Positions 9,371-18,987 of a stretch of 64,000 nt of DNA are shown here, piece after piece; the stretch's first letter is position 1; every line of letters starts with the position of its first letter. The position numbers and the translations under genes are program-made. The stretch is taken from the NCBI GenBank assembly GCA_964482205.1, contig CAYZWI010000003.1, forward strand, positions 252,699 through 316,698, in the 5' to 3' direction. The notes under the pieces are model-generated. The model made no database searches. It was not told the origin of the DNA and saw only the letters and a list, made by a program, of their open reading frames with translations. This stretch comes from JAZDGX01 sp964482205. GTDB taxonomy: Bacteria > Eisenbacteria > RBG-16-71-46 > CAIMUX01 > WJJG01.

Positions 9371-9874
9371 ACACTTTCCCCTTTTTTTTGCTGGGAGCTC
9401 GTCCGTGCGTCCTACTGCACAGCCAGGGGCTCTCTACATTCGAGCGATCAGACCCGGACTCCGTTGAAAAAAATGATACCTTAGGTAAGGAGAATTTCCT
9501 ACTTCATTCTGTGCTTCTGGCCCGGGAAGTCTAATCCGATAGGCGGGAATCGACCGTATTCAGGCCGCCGCCACCATTGCACCCCTATTTGATTGCACTC
9601 CAATATCTTGCCGATTGGCCCTTGCCTGGCGACAATCTTCCTCTCCCCCGCCATAGGTCTTGCTAATCGCCGCCCGATCGCTAGGATCTGCCCTGTTCGT
9701 CTCCGCACCTGCCAGGGAGCCGGCCGTCCGGCCGGCTCGGAAACGGCGGAACGGCTGGAGTGACAGCATCTTGGGGCGCCTTCGCCCTCGATGCCTCTCT
9801 CCCGCCGTCTCGCATCCGCGGGGAATTCCCTTCGGGCCCTCGCGTGTCGACTTCGGGAAGAGGAGCACGGGAAC
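9371..9874. other. Divergent intergenic region
   Basis: About 500 bases between the CC-repeat gene (minus) and hppA (plus). Bases 9465-9530 are AT-rich and include a run of A (about 9474-9480) and the near-palindrome AGGAGAATTTCCT around 9489, which could hold promoter or operator sequences. I cannot assign a clear -35/-10 pair. The frames that run into hppA from upstream have no good ribosome binding site and are not taken as coding. Confidence 0.35.
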
Positions 9875-12130
9875 ATGAGCACTACCGGTCAGCTGATTCT
9901 GCTGGTCATGGCCTTCAGCGTCTTCGGTCTGCTCTTCGCGGCCTATCTCGCGCGTTGGGTGCTGCGGCATTCGACGGGCTCGAGCCCGATGCAGCGCATC
10001 TCGAATGCGATCAAGGAGGGCGCCGAAGCGTTTCTCCGGCGGCAAAACCGCACAATTCTCCGGCTGGCCGCCCTTGTCGCGGTGGTGCTCTTCATCGGAT
10101 ACGCCTTCCTGCGCGGCCACCGCGACTTCGATCCCGTCTCGAGCGGCGTCACGCTCGCCTTCTGGATCACCCTCTCCTTCGTCTTCGGAGCGGCCTGCTC
10201 GGTCTTCGCGGGCTATGTGGGCATGTGGATTTCGATTCGCAGCAACATCCGCACTGCGACCGCCGCCCTCACCAGCGTCAATTCCGCGATGCGCATCGCG
10301 CTTCGCGGCGGGGCCGTCTCGGGCCTGCTCGTCGTCGCGACGAGCCTGCTCGGCGTCAGCGGTCTCTTCGCCTTGGTGAGCGCGCTCGGCGGAGTCGAAC
10401 AGACCAAGATTCCACTGCTCATCGTCGGCTACGGATTCGGCGCTTCCTTCGTCGCGCTCTTCGCGCAGCTCGGCGGAGGGATCTACACGAAAGCCGCCGA
10501 TGTCGGAGCGGATCTGGTCGGGAAAGTGGAAGCGGGCATTCCCGAGGACGACCCGCGCAATCCGGCGGTGATCGCGGATCTGGTCGGCGACAATGTCGGC
10601 GACTGCGCCGGCCGCGGAGCCGATCTCTTCGAATCCACGGCCGCCGAGAACATCGGCGCGATGATCCTCGGCGCTTCGCTGGCCGCCGCGGCCGAGCGGG
10701 CCGGGATGGGCTTCAGCGCCGGAGTCGTGGGCGTGATGATGTTCCCGCTCGTCGCGCGCGCCTTCGGGATCGTCGCCTCGATCATCGGGATCATGTCGGT
10801 GCGCATGGATCGCGAAGAGAAGATGGATCCGATGACCGCGCTCAATCGCGGCTACTACATCGCGGTGGTGTTCGCGATGATCGCCTTCGGCGCGGCCACG
10901 CGCTGGCTGCTCCACAGCGACAAGGCTCCGAACGCGTGGCTGCACTTCTTCGCCTGCGGAATCCTGGGCGTGCTCACGTCGGTCGCGTTCGTCTACATCA
11001 CGCAGTACTACACCGAGTACAAGTACCGGCCGGTGAAGTCGATCGCTGAAGCCTCGAAGACCGGCCCAGCCACGAACATCATCGCCGGGCTCGCGGTCGG
11101 ATACGAATGCTGCTGGATGCCCGCGCTGGCGATGGGCGCCGCCCTGCTCGGCTCCTACTATCTCGGCCAGTCGAGCGGCCTTCCGCACGCGGGCCTCTTC
11201 GGCACCGCCGTGGCGACGATGGGGATGCTCGCCACCGCCGCTTACATTCTCGCGATGGACACCTTCGGGCCGATCACCGACAACGCGGGCGGCATCGTGG
11301 AAATGTCCGAGCAGCCTGAAGCGGTGCGCCAGAAGACCGATCGCCTGGATGCGGTCGGCAACACGACCAAGGCGCTCACGAAGGGATACGCGATCGGTTC
11401 GGCCGGTCTCGCCGCCTTCCTGCTCTTCCAGGCGTACATGGAGGAAGTGCTGAACTATGCCGGCCCTCAGGTGGCCGCGGGCTTCCACGGATCCTTCCCG
11501 GTCAATCTCTCCAAGCCGGTCGTGCTCGTGGGCGCGTTGGGCGGAGCGGTGCTCGTCTATCTCTTCTCGGCGCTCGCGATTCGGGCCGTCGGGCGGGCCG
11601 CTCAGGCGATCATCGCGGAAGTCCGCCGCCAATACGCGCACCTTCCGCGGGTGCATGACATCATCCAGTTCCCCGCCGACTTCAAGCCCGACTACAGCTC
11701 GTGCGTGGACATCGTGACGAAATCCGCGTTGCGGGCGATGGTCGGCCCGGGACTGCTCGCGGTGCTGATGCCGATCGGCGTGGGACTCGCCTTCCGCATC
11801 TTCATCACTCCGGGCGATCGCCTGATCTCCGCCGAGGCGGTGGCAGCCCTGCTGATGGTCGGCACGATCGTCGGGATCATCACCGCCCTCTTCCTGAACA
11901 ATGGCGGCGGCGCCTGGGACAATGCGAAGAAGTACATCGAAGCGGGCGCGCACGGGGGAAAATACCTCACCGCGCCCGACGGCTCGAAGATGAAGAACCC
12001 CACTCACGCAGCCGCGGTGGTCGGCGATACGGTGGGTGATCCCTGCAAGGACACGGCCGGGCCTTCGCTGCATGTGCTGATCAAGTTGCTGTCGACGATC
12101 ACGCTCGTGCTGGCGCCCCTGTTCTTGTAA
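9875..12130 (+). CDS. hppA: Membrane-bound H+-translocating pyrophosphatase, K+-independent type
   Basis: The protein has 751 residues and about 16 membrane segments. Substrate motifs are the DVGADLVGKVE block near residue 209, then DDPRNPAVIADLVGDNVGD and the late GDTVGDPCKDTAGPS block. The enzyme hydrolyses pyrophosphate and pumps ions outward. At the site that separates the two subfamilies the sequence is GNTTKALTKGYAIGS, with Lys at residue 499 in place of Ala. By family knowledge this marks the K+-independent, H+-pumping type. The ATG at 9875 was chosen because the protein then starts directly before TM1 and has GAGGAG upstream; longer in-frame starts give a non-homologous extension. Confidence 0.95.
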   Translation: MSTTGQLILLVMAFSVFGLLFAAYLARWVLRHSTGSSPMQRISNAIKEGAEAFLRRQNRTILRLAALVAVVLFIGYAFLRGHRDFDPVSSGVTLAFWITLSFVFGAACSVFAGYVGMWISIRSNIRTATAALTSVNSAMRIALRGGAVSGLLVVATSLLGVSGLFALVSALGGVEQTKIPLLIVGYGFGASFVALFAQLGGGIYTKAADVGADLVGKVEAGIPEDDPRNPAVIADLVGDNVGDCAGRGADLFESTAAENIGAMILGASLAAAAERAGMGFSAGVVGVMMFPLVARAFGIVASIIGIMSVRMDREEKMDPMTALNRGYYIAVVFAMIAFGAATRWLLHSDKAPNAWLHFFACGILGVLTSVAFVYITQYYTEYKYRPVKSIAEASKTGPATNIIAGLAVGYECCWMPALAMGAALLGSYYLGQSSGLPHAGLFGTAVATMGMLATAAYILAMDTFGPITDNAGGIVEMSEQPEAVRQKTDRLDAVGNTTKALTKGYAIGSAGLAAFLLFQAYMEEVLNYAGPQVAAGFHGSFPVNLSKPVVLVGALGGAVLVYLFSALAIRAVGRAAQAIIAEVRRQYAHLPRVHDIIQFPADFKPDYSSCVDIVTKSALRAMVGPGLLAVLMPIGVGLAFRIFITPGDRLISAEAVAALLMVGTIVGIITALFLNNGGGAWDNAKKYIEAGAHGGKYLTAPDGSKMKNPTHAAAVVGDTVGDPCKDTAGPSLHVLIKLLSTITLVLAPLFL

Positions 12131-12159
12131 GCCGGGCGCCGCTGCTGTCTACGGCGAGA

Positions 12160-12185
12160 GCGGCCCGCTCGCGTAAGCGGGCCGC
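12160..12185. terminator. GC hairpin after hppA
   Basis: A perfect 10-base inverted repeat, GCGGCCCGCT and AGCGGGCCGC, with a 6-base loop, 30 bases after the hppA stop. There is no T run, so it may be a weak terminator or a transcript-stabilising hairpin. Confidence 0.45.
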
Positions 12186-12415
12186 ACGCTTGCCCGGGAG
12201 TTGCGCCGGTCGTTCCCGTTCGCGGGCATGGCCACCCGTCGCATTCTCGCCATCGGGTTCTCGGAGAGCGGCCGGTTGGTAGCGGAGCCGGCCGCGATCC
12301 TGGTACACTCGCGGGCCAGCGGTTCATTCATCTGAGCATGCGGATCATGGACCTCGGACCGGAAGGGCAGCGTTCTTCCGGCGGGGTGGGTTTTGCCCGG
12401 CGAACAGGAGCAGGC

Positions 12416-13669
12416 ATGGGCCGGCCGAAGAAAACAAACGCGTCATCCACGCCATGGATCCATTCCACGCGTTTGCATGTCGTGCTCTACAGTTTCCTCC
12501 TCGTCTTCACCCCCTTCATCCTGCTGCAGAACTATCTCGTCGACATCGTGGCCTCCATCTCCACGAGCAGAATGAACCTGGGCGGCTGGAGCCTGCCGAT
12601 CATGCCGACCGTCGCGGCCGTCGTTGTGCTTGCCCTGGCGATCTGGTGGCGCAAGAGGATCACGCGCAACATGCTCCTCGCCGCCGCGATCATCCTCCTC
12701 ATGATCACGCTCTCGCATCAGATGTCGGACTACTACTTCGGGCAGAACTTCTACGACCTCCTCCAGAACTGGCACTACATCGCCTACGCCCTGTTCGGTC
12801 CGATGCTCTATCGCGATCTCGATCCGCGGGGAGTGCGTTTCTCGCGGTTTCTTTGGATCGCCTTCTTCTGCGCCCTGGGCTTTTCCACCTTCGACGAGTT
12901 CTTCCAGCGCTACATGAGCAGCCGGGTCTTCGACCTCTCCGATACGGCAAAGGATGTGTGGGGCTGTCTCATGGGGTTGGTGGCCGTCGCCCTCTGCGGC
13001 CGGCATGCGCACGAACTGCGTCTCGACATCAAGAGCCTGGGGCGCATGCCCCGCCTGCGGACGCTCGGCCATCCGCTGGTCGCCCTCGTCCTGATGGCCT
13101 GTTTCACCTTGATCTTCCTGAGTTGCGCATCGCTGATGAGCGACGCGGAGTACGCGCCTCTGGTCGCCTTGTTCAGCATCGGTTTTTCCGCTCTCACGCT
13201 CGGTGTCTATCTGCTCCTCTTGCGCAAGCCGGGCCGCATCGCGCTCGGAGCGCTGGCGGTGATCGCGATCTGCGCCCTCGGATACAGCGCGATCCATCAC
13301 CGCGGCCAGGAGATCGTCTCCCATCGCAACGGGCTGACGGTGTACCGCGGCATGCCGCTGCCGTTCTTCGATGCGCTCATCTTTCCCGACGGGCATTTCC
13401 GCCTCGTCGATCGCAAACACTCTTTCACCACGCGGGATCAGAAGCGGCTGCTCCGCCAGGAGAGCGACATCATCGTCGTGGGAACGGGTCGGAAAGGGCT
13501 CGGCGGAAGAGGGTTCCCCGAGCCCTCCATGGTTCAGTTCCTGCACAATCCCTATTCGGGAGGCGTCACGCAGGTCATCATCCAGCGAACCGCGGACGCC
13601 TGCCTCACATTCAATCGCCTGAAGAAGGAAGGGAAGCGGGTTGCGTTCGTCATCCACAACGCCTGCTGA
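12416..13669 (+). CDS. VanZ-like membrane domain fused to Mth938-like domain
   Basis: The ATG at 12416 has AGGAG six bases upstream; the earlier in-frame ATG lacks one. The 417-residue protein has an N-terminal part of about seven or more hydrophobic segments. A VanZ-type core includes LSHQMSDYYFGQNFYDLLQN and FDEFFQRYMSSR, with the second acidic motif followed by DTAKDVWGCLMG. The C-terminal segment (residues about 310-417) looks like an Mth938/DUF498 domain: a DIIVVGTGR block, then TADACLTFNRLKKEGKRV, matching the family pattern of T-A-A-YN-L-x-EGR. VanZ-like proteins act at the envelope; the Mth938 fold is of unknown function. The TPR gene overlaps its end, so the two are probably co-translated. 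Confidence 0.75.
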   Translation: MGRPKKTNASSTPWIHSTRLHVVLYSFLLVFTPFILLQNYLVDIVASISTSRMNLGGWSLPIMPTVAAVVVLALAIWWRKRITRNMLLAAAIILLMITLSHQMSDYYFGQNFYDLLQNWHYIAYALFGPMLYRDLDPRGVRFSRFLWIAFFCALGFSTFDEFFQRYMSSRVFDLSDTAKDVWGCLMGLVAVALCGRHAHELRLDIKSLGRMPRLRTLGHPLVALVLMACFTLIFLSCASLMSDAEYAPLVALFSIGFSALTLGVYLLLLRKPGRIALGALAVIAICALGYSAIHHRGQEIVSHRNGLTVYRGMPLPFFDALIFPDGHFRLVDRKHSFTTRDQKRLLRQESDIIVVGTGRKGLGGRGFPEPSMVQFLHNPYSGGVTQVIIQRTADACLTFNRLKKEGKRVAFVIHNAC

Positions 13670-14579
13670 GACGCGGCGCAAGGAGGCGCCCAGGGAACCG
13701 GCGCGCAGGCCCGACGCATCGGGCCTGCGGACGACGATCGCCTGGGTCCTGCTCGTCGTCTGGGCGGTGTTGATCGGCCTCGGAATCTCCTCGCTCTTCA
13801 GCCCCGACTGGCTGGAGAAGATGCAGCGAAAGGGTCGGGCGGCGGAAGGCTCGGCCGCGAAATCGCTCGGCGATCTCGCCTATCGGCGCGGGGAATATGC
13901 GCGCGCGGCCGCGCTCTACCTCGATGCCGCGAAGATCGATCCGCTGGCGGCCGACATCCAGCACAACCTCGGCACCTCCTATTTGGAGATCGGGCAAGTG
14001 GCGCTCGCCCGCGAAGCGCTTCTGCGCGCCCAAAGCCTCAACCCGACTTCTCGTGTTCGTCTGCGCATCGAGCTTCATCTCGGCGACGTGGCGCGCAAGG
14101 AAGGCCGGTTCGAGGAGGCGTTGCGCTATTACGGGCAAGCCCTCGGGCCCGACCTGCGCAACGACCTCGTCTATCGGAAGATCGGCACTCTGCAAACCGA
14201 GCTCGGCAACTTTGAGCTCGCCCGGGATGCGTTCGAAAGAGCGCTCGCTTCGCAGCTCGATCCTGCTCTTCCCCTCCAGGAAATGCTGAACCGCGCTCGG
14301 GATGGGGCCGACGTCGACGCGGACGCGAAGGCGTGGCTGGACGCGTGGGGATCGCGAGACATCTCCGACATCGATTGGTCGAAATTCGATCGGGAATTGC
14401 TCGAGCAGATGCATGCCTCGGATCCTGAAGTCGCCAAGATCCACAACTATCTGGGCCTGATCTATGACCGGTTGAACCAGCCGGAGAAGGCGATCGAGCA
14501 TTTCGAGGCATCGCTGCGGATCTGGCCGAACAACATGGACGCGGTCCAGAATCTTCGCATCCTGAGGAGCCGCCAGTAG
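13641..14579 (+). CDS. Membrane-anchored TPR protein
   Basis: The 312-residue protein starts with TTG at 13641, inside the 3' end of the VanZ-like gene (29-base overlap), with GGAAGGGAAG upstream. One transmembrane segment (about residues 31-53, WVLLVVWAVLIGLGISSLF) anchors a periplasmic or cytoplasmic helical domain. Repeats of about 34 residues are recognisable as TPRs: GDLAYRRGEYARAAALYLDAA, NLGTSYLEIGQVALAREAL, GDVARKEGRFEEALRYYGQAL and, at the end, YLGLIYDRLNQPEKAIEHFEASL. TPRs mediate protein interactions; a partner cannot be named, though translational coupling suggests it works with the upstream VanZ-like protein. Confidence 0.8.
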   Translation: MRSSSTTPAETRRKEAPREPARRPDASGLRTTIAWVLLVVWAVLIGLGISSLFSPDWLEKMQRKGRAAEGSAAKSLGDLAYRRGEYARAAALYLDAAKIDPLAADIQHNLGTSYLEIGQVALAREALLRAQSLNPTSRVRLRIELHLGDVARKEGRFEEALRYYGQALGPDLRNDLVYRKIGTLQTELGNFELARDAFERALASQLDPALPLQEMLNRARDGADVDADAKAWLDAWGSRDISDIDWSKFDRELLEQMHASDPEVAKIHNYLGLIYDRLNQPEKAIEHFEASLRIWPNNMDAVQNLRILRSRQ

Positions 14580-14924
14580 GCCGGGGAAAGCGCGATCGCC
14601 GGGGCGCGCGGGGCGGCGCGGGCGCGCCTGGCGGGCCGGCAGGTATTCCCCTCCTTGTGGGTCGGAGATTCGGGGAAGCAACCAGATAAGGCATTATGTG
14701 CCAACAAGTTGCAGCCGAATTCCGCTCGTTTGACATCCGCGTGGGCAAGAGCCCCGCAAATGAAGCAGTTCAAAGAGATAGCCCCGCCCGGACCCGAATG
14801 ATCGATCCACAACTTGACAGGCGACCCATTCCCCCAGCATGATCTCCCGCTTCCGGTCGAGTCAGCGGTTTTTCCGGCCCGCGCTGTGAGGGAAATTCGG
14901 CGGGCTTTTTGTCAGGGAGGACAG
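14580..14924. other. Leader region of the nuo operon
   Basis: 345 bases with no supported gene. A TTGACA at 14814-14819 is followed 18 bases later by CATGAT (14838-14843), a plausible but weak promoter about 80 bases before the nuoA start. A second TTGACA at 14730-14735 has no matching -10 box. The first part (14583-14645) is extremely GC-rich and could form hairpins that end the TPR transcript. Confidence 0.35.
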
Positions 14925-15446
14925 GTGCGCTTCGACTTCTCCGTCGTTCTCATCTTCCTTTCCGTGAGCGCCGGCATCGTTGGGATCGCTCTCCTCCTGA
15001 CCCGGTTCGTGGCGCCGCGCGTGCCCGACTCCGTCAAGGCCACGCCCTACGAATGCGGCGAGCGCCCGATCGGTCACGGGTGGTTCAACTTCAACCCTCG
15101 CTTCTATTTAATTGCCCTCGTCTTCATCGTCTTCGATGTCGAGATCGCGCTCACCTATCCGGTTGCGGGAGTGGTCCGGAAGTGGGTGGAGCAGGGCAAG
15201 GGACTTCTCGCCGTCTCCGAAATCGTGATCTTCATCGGGATTCTGGCGGCCGGGCTCGCCTACGTCTGGGGGCGCGGCGATCTCGACTGGGTGCGGGAGT
15301 TGCGCGGCGTGCTCGACGATTCTCCCGCACCGCAGACTCCTTCTTCGCCCGGCGCGTCATCCGGCGCCTCGCCGTCTCTCGCCGGACCCGATGCCCATTC
15401 TTCTCCTGACATCGGTGCCTCGCCCAACATCGGGAGATCTTCATGA
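14925..15446 (+). CDS. nuoA: NADH-quinone oxidoreductase subunit A
   Basis: The GTG at 14925 has AGGGAGGACAG upstream and starts directly before TM1. The 173-residue protein has three membrane segments and the conserved subunit A motifs YECGERP and FNPRFYLIALVFIVFDVE, which form the loop near the quinone channel. A Ser/Pro-rich C-terminal tail of about 40 residues extends beyond the usual subunit. The stop overlaps the nuoB start (ATGA), indicating coupled translation. It is the first gene of a ten-gene complex I operon. Confidence 0.97.
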   Translation: MRFDFSVVLIFLSVSAGIVGIALLLTRFVAPRVPDSVKATPYECGERPIGHGWFNFNPRFYLIALVFIVFDVEIALTYPVAGVVRKWVEQGKGLLAVSEIVIFIGILAAGLAYVWGRGDLDWVRELRGVLDDSPAPQTPSSPGASSGASPSLAGPDAHSSPDIGASPNIGRSS

Positions 15447-16066
15447 CCGAAAGCAACAGGATCGAGCCCGATGCCTTGCAGAACATCGGCCAGTGTCCCG
15501 CGGGCGGCGAGGGCTCGCCGCTGGTCGTCACGACGACGGTCGACGATCTGGTCAATTGGGCGCGCAGTTCCTCCATCTGGTACATGCTCTTCGCGACCGC
15601 CTGTTGCGGCATCGAGCTCATGCAGACGGGCGGGCCGCGCACGGACCTCGATCGCTTCGGCTTCGTCTTTCGCTCCAGTCCCCGGCAGTCGGATGTGTTG
15701 ATCGTCGCGGGCACGATCACCTACAAGATGGCCGACCGCGTGCGGCTCCTCTACGCGCAGATGTCGGAGCCCAAATATGTGATCGCGATGGGGAGCTGCA
15801 CCAATTGCGGCGGGCTCTTCCAGCGTTCCTACTCGGTCATCCCGGGGGTCGACACGATCCTCCCGGTGGACATCTACCTGCCCGGCTGCCCGCCCCGTCC
15901 CGAAGCGTTGAACGAGGCGTTGCTGCGCCTGCAGGACTTGATGCGCCGCGATCATTGGGCCGACCGCTTGGGCAAGGACCCCAAGCAGACCGGCGGAACG
16001 CGCAAAGGTCCCGGCGGAGCATCTTCCCCATCGGCGAACGAGCCGCGCGAAACCCCGAGCGCATAG
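15443..16066 (+). CDS. nuoB: NADH-quinone oxidoreductase subunit B
   Basis: A 207-residue soluble subunit that carries the terminal N2 [4Fe-4S] cluster next to the quinone site. The four ligands are visible: the adjacent cysteines of ATACCGIE, the Cys of MGSCTNCGG, and the Cys of LPGCPPRPE. About 30 residues at the C-terminus (Gly, Ser, Pro-rich) are not conserved. The ATG overlaps the nuoA stop codon. It sits between the membrane arm and the CD subunit in the assembled complex. Confidence 0.97.
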   Translation: MTESNRIEPDALQNIGQCPAGGEGSPLVVTTTVDDLVNWARSSSIWYMLFATACCGIELMQTGGPRTDLDRFGFVFRSSPRQSDVLIVAGTITYKMADRVRLLYAQMSEPKYVIAMGSCTNCGGLFQRSYSVIPGVDTILPVDIYLPGCPPRPEALNEALLRLQDLMRRDHWADRLGKDPKQTGGTRKGPGGASSPSANEPRETPSA

Positions 16067-16075
16067 CGAGGCAGG

Positions 16076-17719
16076 ATGGAACCTGCAGAGATCCATCGCC
16101 GCTTGAAGGCGGCCTTTCCTGAAAAGATCCTGGAGATCCAGGACGCTCTTCTCGATCCGGTGGCGGTCGTCGAGACGCGCAGCCTGCCGGAGATCGCGCG
16201 CTATCTGCGCGATGAACCGGATCTGAAGATGAATTATCTCCGCCTGGTGACGGCGATCGATCGCGGAGAGACCTTCGAGGTCGTCTATCATTTCGCCTCT
16301 CTGTCCCTGCGTCATGGGACGGTGCTGCGGGTGCGCGTTCCGCGCGACCATCCCGAAGTGCCCTCGCTCGCCGGCTTGTGGCCCACCGCGAACTGGCACG
16401 AGCGCGAGCAATTCGATTTGATGGGCGTGCAGTTCAGCGGGCATCCCGATTTACGCCGGCTCTTCCTGCCGCCCGACTGGGTCGGCCATCCGCTGCGCAA
16501 GGACTATGTCCGCCCCGACGAGTACCACGGCATACCGACCAGCCGCGAAGTGGCGCGCACGCGCCGGGTCACGGCCGTGGCGCCTCCCATGCACGTGGAG
16601 AAGGACGAGGAGGCCGACGGGATCATGCGGATCAACATGGGCCCGCATCATCCCGCGACGCACGGCGTGCTGAACTTCCTCCTCGAAACCGACGGCGAGA
16701 TCCTGCGCAGCGTGCGCCCCGAAGTGGGCTACCTGCATCGCGGGCTCGAGAAGCTCGCCGAGATCACGCCCTACTACGGCACGATGCCCTACACCGACCG
16801 CATCGACTACCTGGGCGCGATGTTCACGAACCTGGGATGGGCAAGCGCGGTCGAGCGGCTGGCGAACATCGAAGTTCCCCGGCGGGCCGAGTACCTGCGC
16901 GTGATCGTCTGCGAATTGAACCGCATCGCGAGCCACCTGATCGCGACCGGCTCGCTGGCGATGGACACCGGCGCCTTCACGCCCTTCATCCACTGGCTGC
17001 GCGAGCGCGAGAAGATCAACGACATCCTCGAGCGCATCTGCGGCGCGCGGCTTACCTACAACTACATGCGCTTCGGCGGCGTGGCGCGCGACATGGACGC
17101 CGAGACGGCCGAGATGATTTCGCTCTGGCTCGATCACTTCGATCCCATGCTCACGGAGTTCAACCGCCTGATCAGCGGCAACGAGATCTTCGTGCGGCGG
17201 CTCGCGAATGTCGCCGTGATCGCGCCCGAGGAAGCGGTCGCCTACGGCATCGTCGGCCCGAATCTGCGCGCCAGCGGAGTGCCGTGGGACATTCGCCGCG
17301 ACGAGCCCTACTCGATCTATTCCGAATTCGATTTCGATGTGATCACCGGGCAAGGCTGGCGGGGCCGCGTGGGCGACGCCTATGACCGCTACTACTGCCG
17401 TCTGCTCGAGATGATCGAGAGCGCGAAGATCGTGCGCCAGGCGCTGGCCGCCATTCCCGCGGGCGAGATCCGCTCGAAGGTGCCGCGCACGCTCAAGCCG
17501 GCGGCCAACGAGGTGTACACGCGCGTGGAAGGGCCGCGCGGCGAAGCGGGCTTCTATGTGGTGGCCGACGGCAACGACCGGCCGCACCGGGCGCGCTATC
17601 GCACCGGCTCCTTCACCGCCCTCTCGATGATCTCGCACCTGAGCCCCGGGCTCATGCTCGCCGATCTGGTCGTGCTGATCGGCTCTCTCGATGTGATCGC
17701 CCCGGAGGTGGATCGATGA
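16076..17719 (+). CDS. nuoCD: Fused NADH-quinone oxidoreductase subunit C/D
   Basis: One 547-residue polypeptide combines the 30-kDa NuoC domain (residues about 1-155, with WHEREQFDLMGVQFSGHPDLRR and PLRKDY near its end) and the 49-kDa NuoD domain (from about 180). NuoD features are NMGPHHPATHG, the RGLEKLAEITPYYG block and YTRVEGPRGE. The D domain forms the quinone pocket with NuoB; the His and Tyr of the pocket lie in the HPATHG and PYTDR regions. Fusion of C and D also occurs in E. coli and relatives. GAGGCAGG lies directly upstream. The stop overlaps the nuoH start. Confidence 0.96.
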   Translation: MEPAEIHRRLKAAFPEKILEIQDALLDPVAVVETRSLPEIARYLRDEPDLKMNYLRLVTAIDRGETFEVVYHFASLSLRHGTVLRVRVPRDHPEVPSLAGLWPTANWHEREQFDLMGVQFSGHPDLRRLFLPPDWVGHPLRKDYVRPDEYHGIPTSREVARTRRVTAVAPPMHVEKDEEADGIMRINMGPHHPATHGVLNFLLETDGEILRSVRPEVGYLHRGLEKLAEITPYYGTMPYTDRIDYLGAMFTNLGWASAVERLANIEVPRRAEYLRVIVCELNRIASHLIATGSLAMDTGAFTPFIHWLREREKINDILERICGARLTYNYMRFGGVARDMDAETAEMISLWLDHFDPMLTEFNRLISGNEIFVRRLANVAVIAPEEAVAYGIVGPNLRASGVPWDIRRDEPYSIYSEFDFDVITGQGWRGRVGDAYDRYYCRLLEMIESAKIVRQALAAIPAGEIRSKVPRTLKPAANEVYTRVEGPRGEAGFYVVADGNDRPHRARYRTGSFTALSMISHLSPGLMLADLVVLIGSLDVIAPEVDR

Positions 17720-18987
17720 ACCTCTTCCAAGCGATCGGCGATTTCCTGGCCAAGTCCGTGCTGGGCGTCGATCCCGCCACCTGGCCGGCGATGTGGATCG
17801 TCTACGCGGTCGTCATCGCGTTGGGGGGCTTCATCGCCTTCGCCTTCGTCGCGATCTTCGCCGGGCCGGTGAGCTGGATCGAGCGGCGGATCGCCGGCCG
17901 CATGCAATCGCGCATCGGGCCGAATCGCACCGGGCCGCAGGGAGCGCTGCAGTGGCTGGCCGATGGGCTGAAGTGCCTCTTCAAGGAAGACCTGATGCCC
18001 GACTGCGCGGACAAGCTGCTCTTCAAGATCGCCCCCTACTTCGTCTTCACCGGCATGTTCGGCACCTTTGCCGTCCTCCCCTTCGGCGCGCATCTGGTCG
18101 CCGCGGATCTCAATGTCGGCGTCCTCTACCTGCTCGCCATCACCGGACTCGGCGTGATCGGGATCCTGTTGGCCGGCTGGGGCTCGAACTCCAAGTGGGC
18201 GCTCTTCGGCGGCATTCGCAGCGCGGCGCAGCTCATCTCCTACGAAATCCCCTCGGCCTTCGGGCTCATGACGGTCGTGATCGCGGCCGGGACGATGTCG
18301 CTGCAGGGAATCGTGGGGGCGCAGGGCGCGCTGCCGTGGGAGTGGTTCATCTTCCGCAATCCGTTCCTCTTCGCCGCCTTCTTCTTGTCGCTGACGGCGG
18401 CGATCGCGGAAAGCAACCGCACGCCCTTCGATCTTCCCGAGGCCGAGAGCGAACTCGTGGCCGGATACAATGTCGAGTACTCGGGCCTGCGCTTCCTCTT
18501 CTTCTTGTTCGCGGAGTGGGCCCACATCTGGGTGATGAGCGCGATCGGGACCGCCTGCTTCCTCGGCGGCTGGCAGATCCCGGGCGTGAGCGTGGAACGG
18601 ATCGCCGCCAGCCAGGGCTGGGCGTATGCAGGCTGGCAGGCCCTCTCGTTCGCGATCTTCACGGCCAAGGCGACCGTGATCGTCTTCTTCGTGATCCAGG
18701 TGCGCTGGACGGTGCCGCGTCTGCGCGTCGACCAGCTCATGATCACCTGCTGGAAGTATCTCGTGCCGCTCACCCTGGTCGTCATTGTGGGCGGGCTCCT
18801 GTGCCTCGCGCTCATTCCGCCGCGAGGCATCGTCGACTACGCCGTGCGCGGGGTGATGACGGCGCTGGGCGCGGCGATCGCGATTCTCTACGCGCAGCGC
18901 ATCTACGCGACCTTCGCGGCCGATCGCGCGACCTATCGCAAGATGGAGGGCAAAGGGCTGTGGTACCCGCCGTTGCGGCTGCCGTGA
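17716..18987 (+). CDS. nuoH: NADH-quinone oxidoreductase subunit H
   Basis: A 423-residue membrane subunit, longer than the 325 residues of the E. coli protein, with eight or more hydrophobic segments. Conserved pieces include the SWIERRIAGRMQSRIGPNR loop and the ESNRTPFDLPEAESELVAGYN loop, which build the quinone chamber and the proton path at the junction of the two arms. Extra length comes mainly from additional C-terminal hydrophobic segments after the VRWTVPRLRVDQLM block. It overlaps nuoCD upstream (ATGA) and nuoI downstream (GTGA). Confidence 0.96.
   Translation: MNLFQAIGDFLAKSVLGVDPATWPAMWIVYAVVIALGGFIAFAFVAIFAGPVSWIERRIAGRMQSRIGPNRTGPQGALQWLADGLKCLFKEDLMPDCADKLLFKIAPYFVFTGMFGTFAVLPFGAHLVAADLNVGVLYLLAITGLGVIGILLAGWGSNSKWALFGGIRSAAQLISYEIPSAFGLMTVVIAAGTMSLQGIVGAQGALPWEWFIFRNPFLFAAFFLSLTAAIAESNRTPFDLPEAESELVAGYNVEYSGLRFLFFLFAEWAHIWVMSAIGTACFLGGWQIPGVSVERIAASQGWAYAGWQALSFAIFTAKATVIVFFVIQVRWTVPRLRVDQLMITCWKYLVPLTLVVIVGGLLCLALIPPRGIVDYAVRGVMTALGAAIAILYAQRIYATFAADRATYRKMEGKGLWYPPLRLP

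Noticed and set aside
9560..12073. An 837-residue minus-strand frame opposite hppA
   Set aside because: The plus strand encodes an unmistakable pyrophosphatase; the antisense product is low in hydrophobic residues and has no family features.
14730..14735. A TTGACA hexamer considered as the nuo promoter
   Set aside because: No acceptable -10 box lies 16-18 bases downstream, unlike the TTGACA at 14814.
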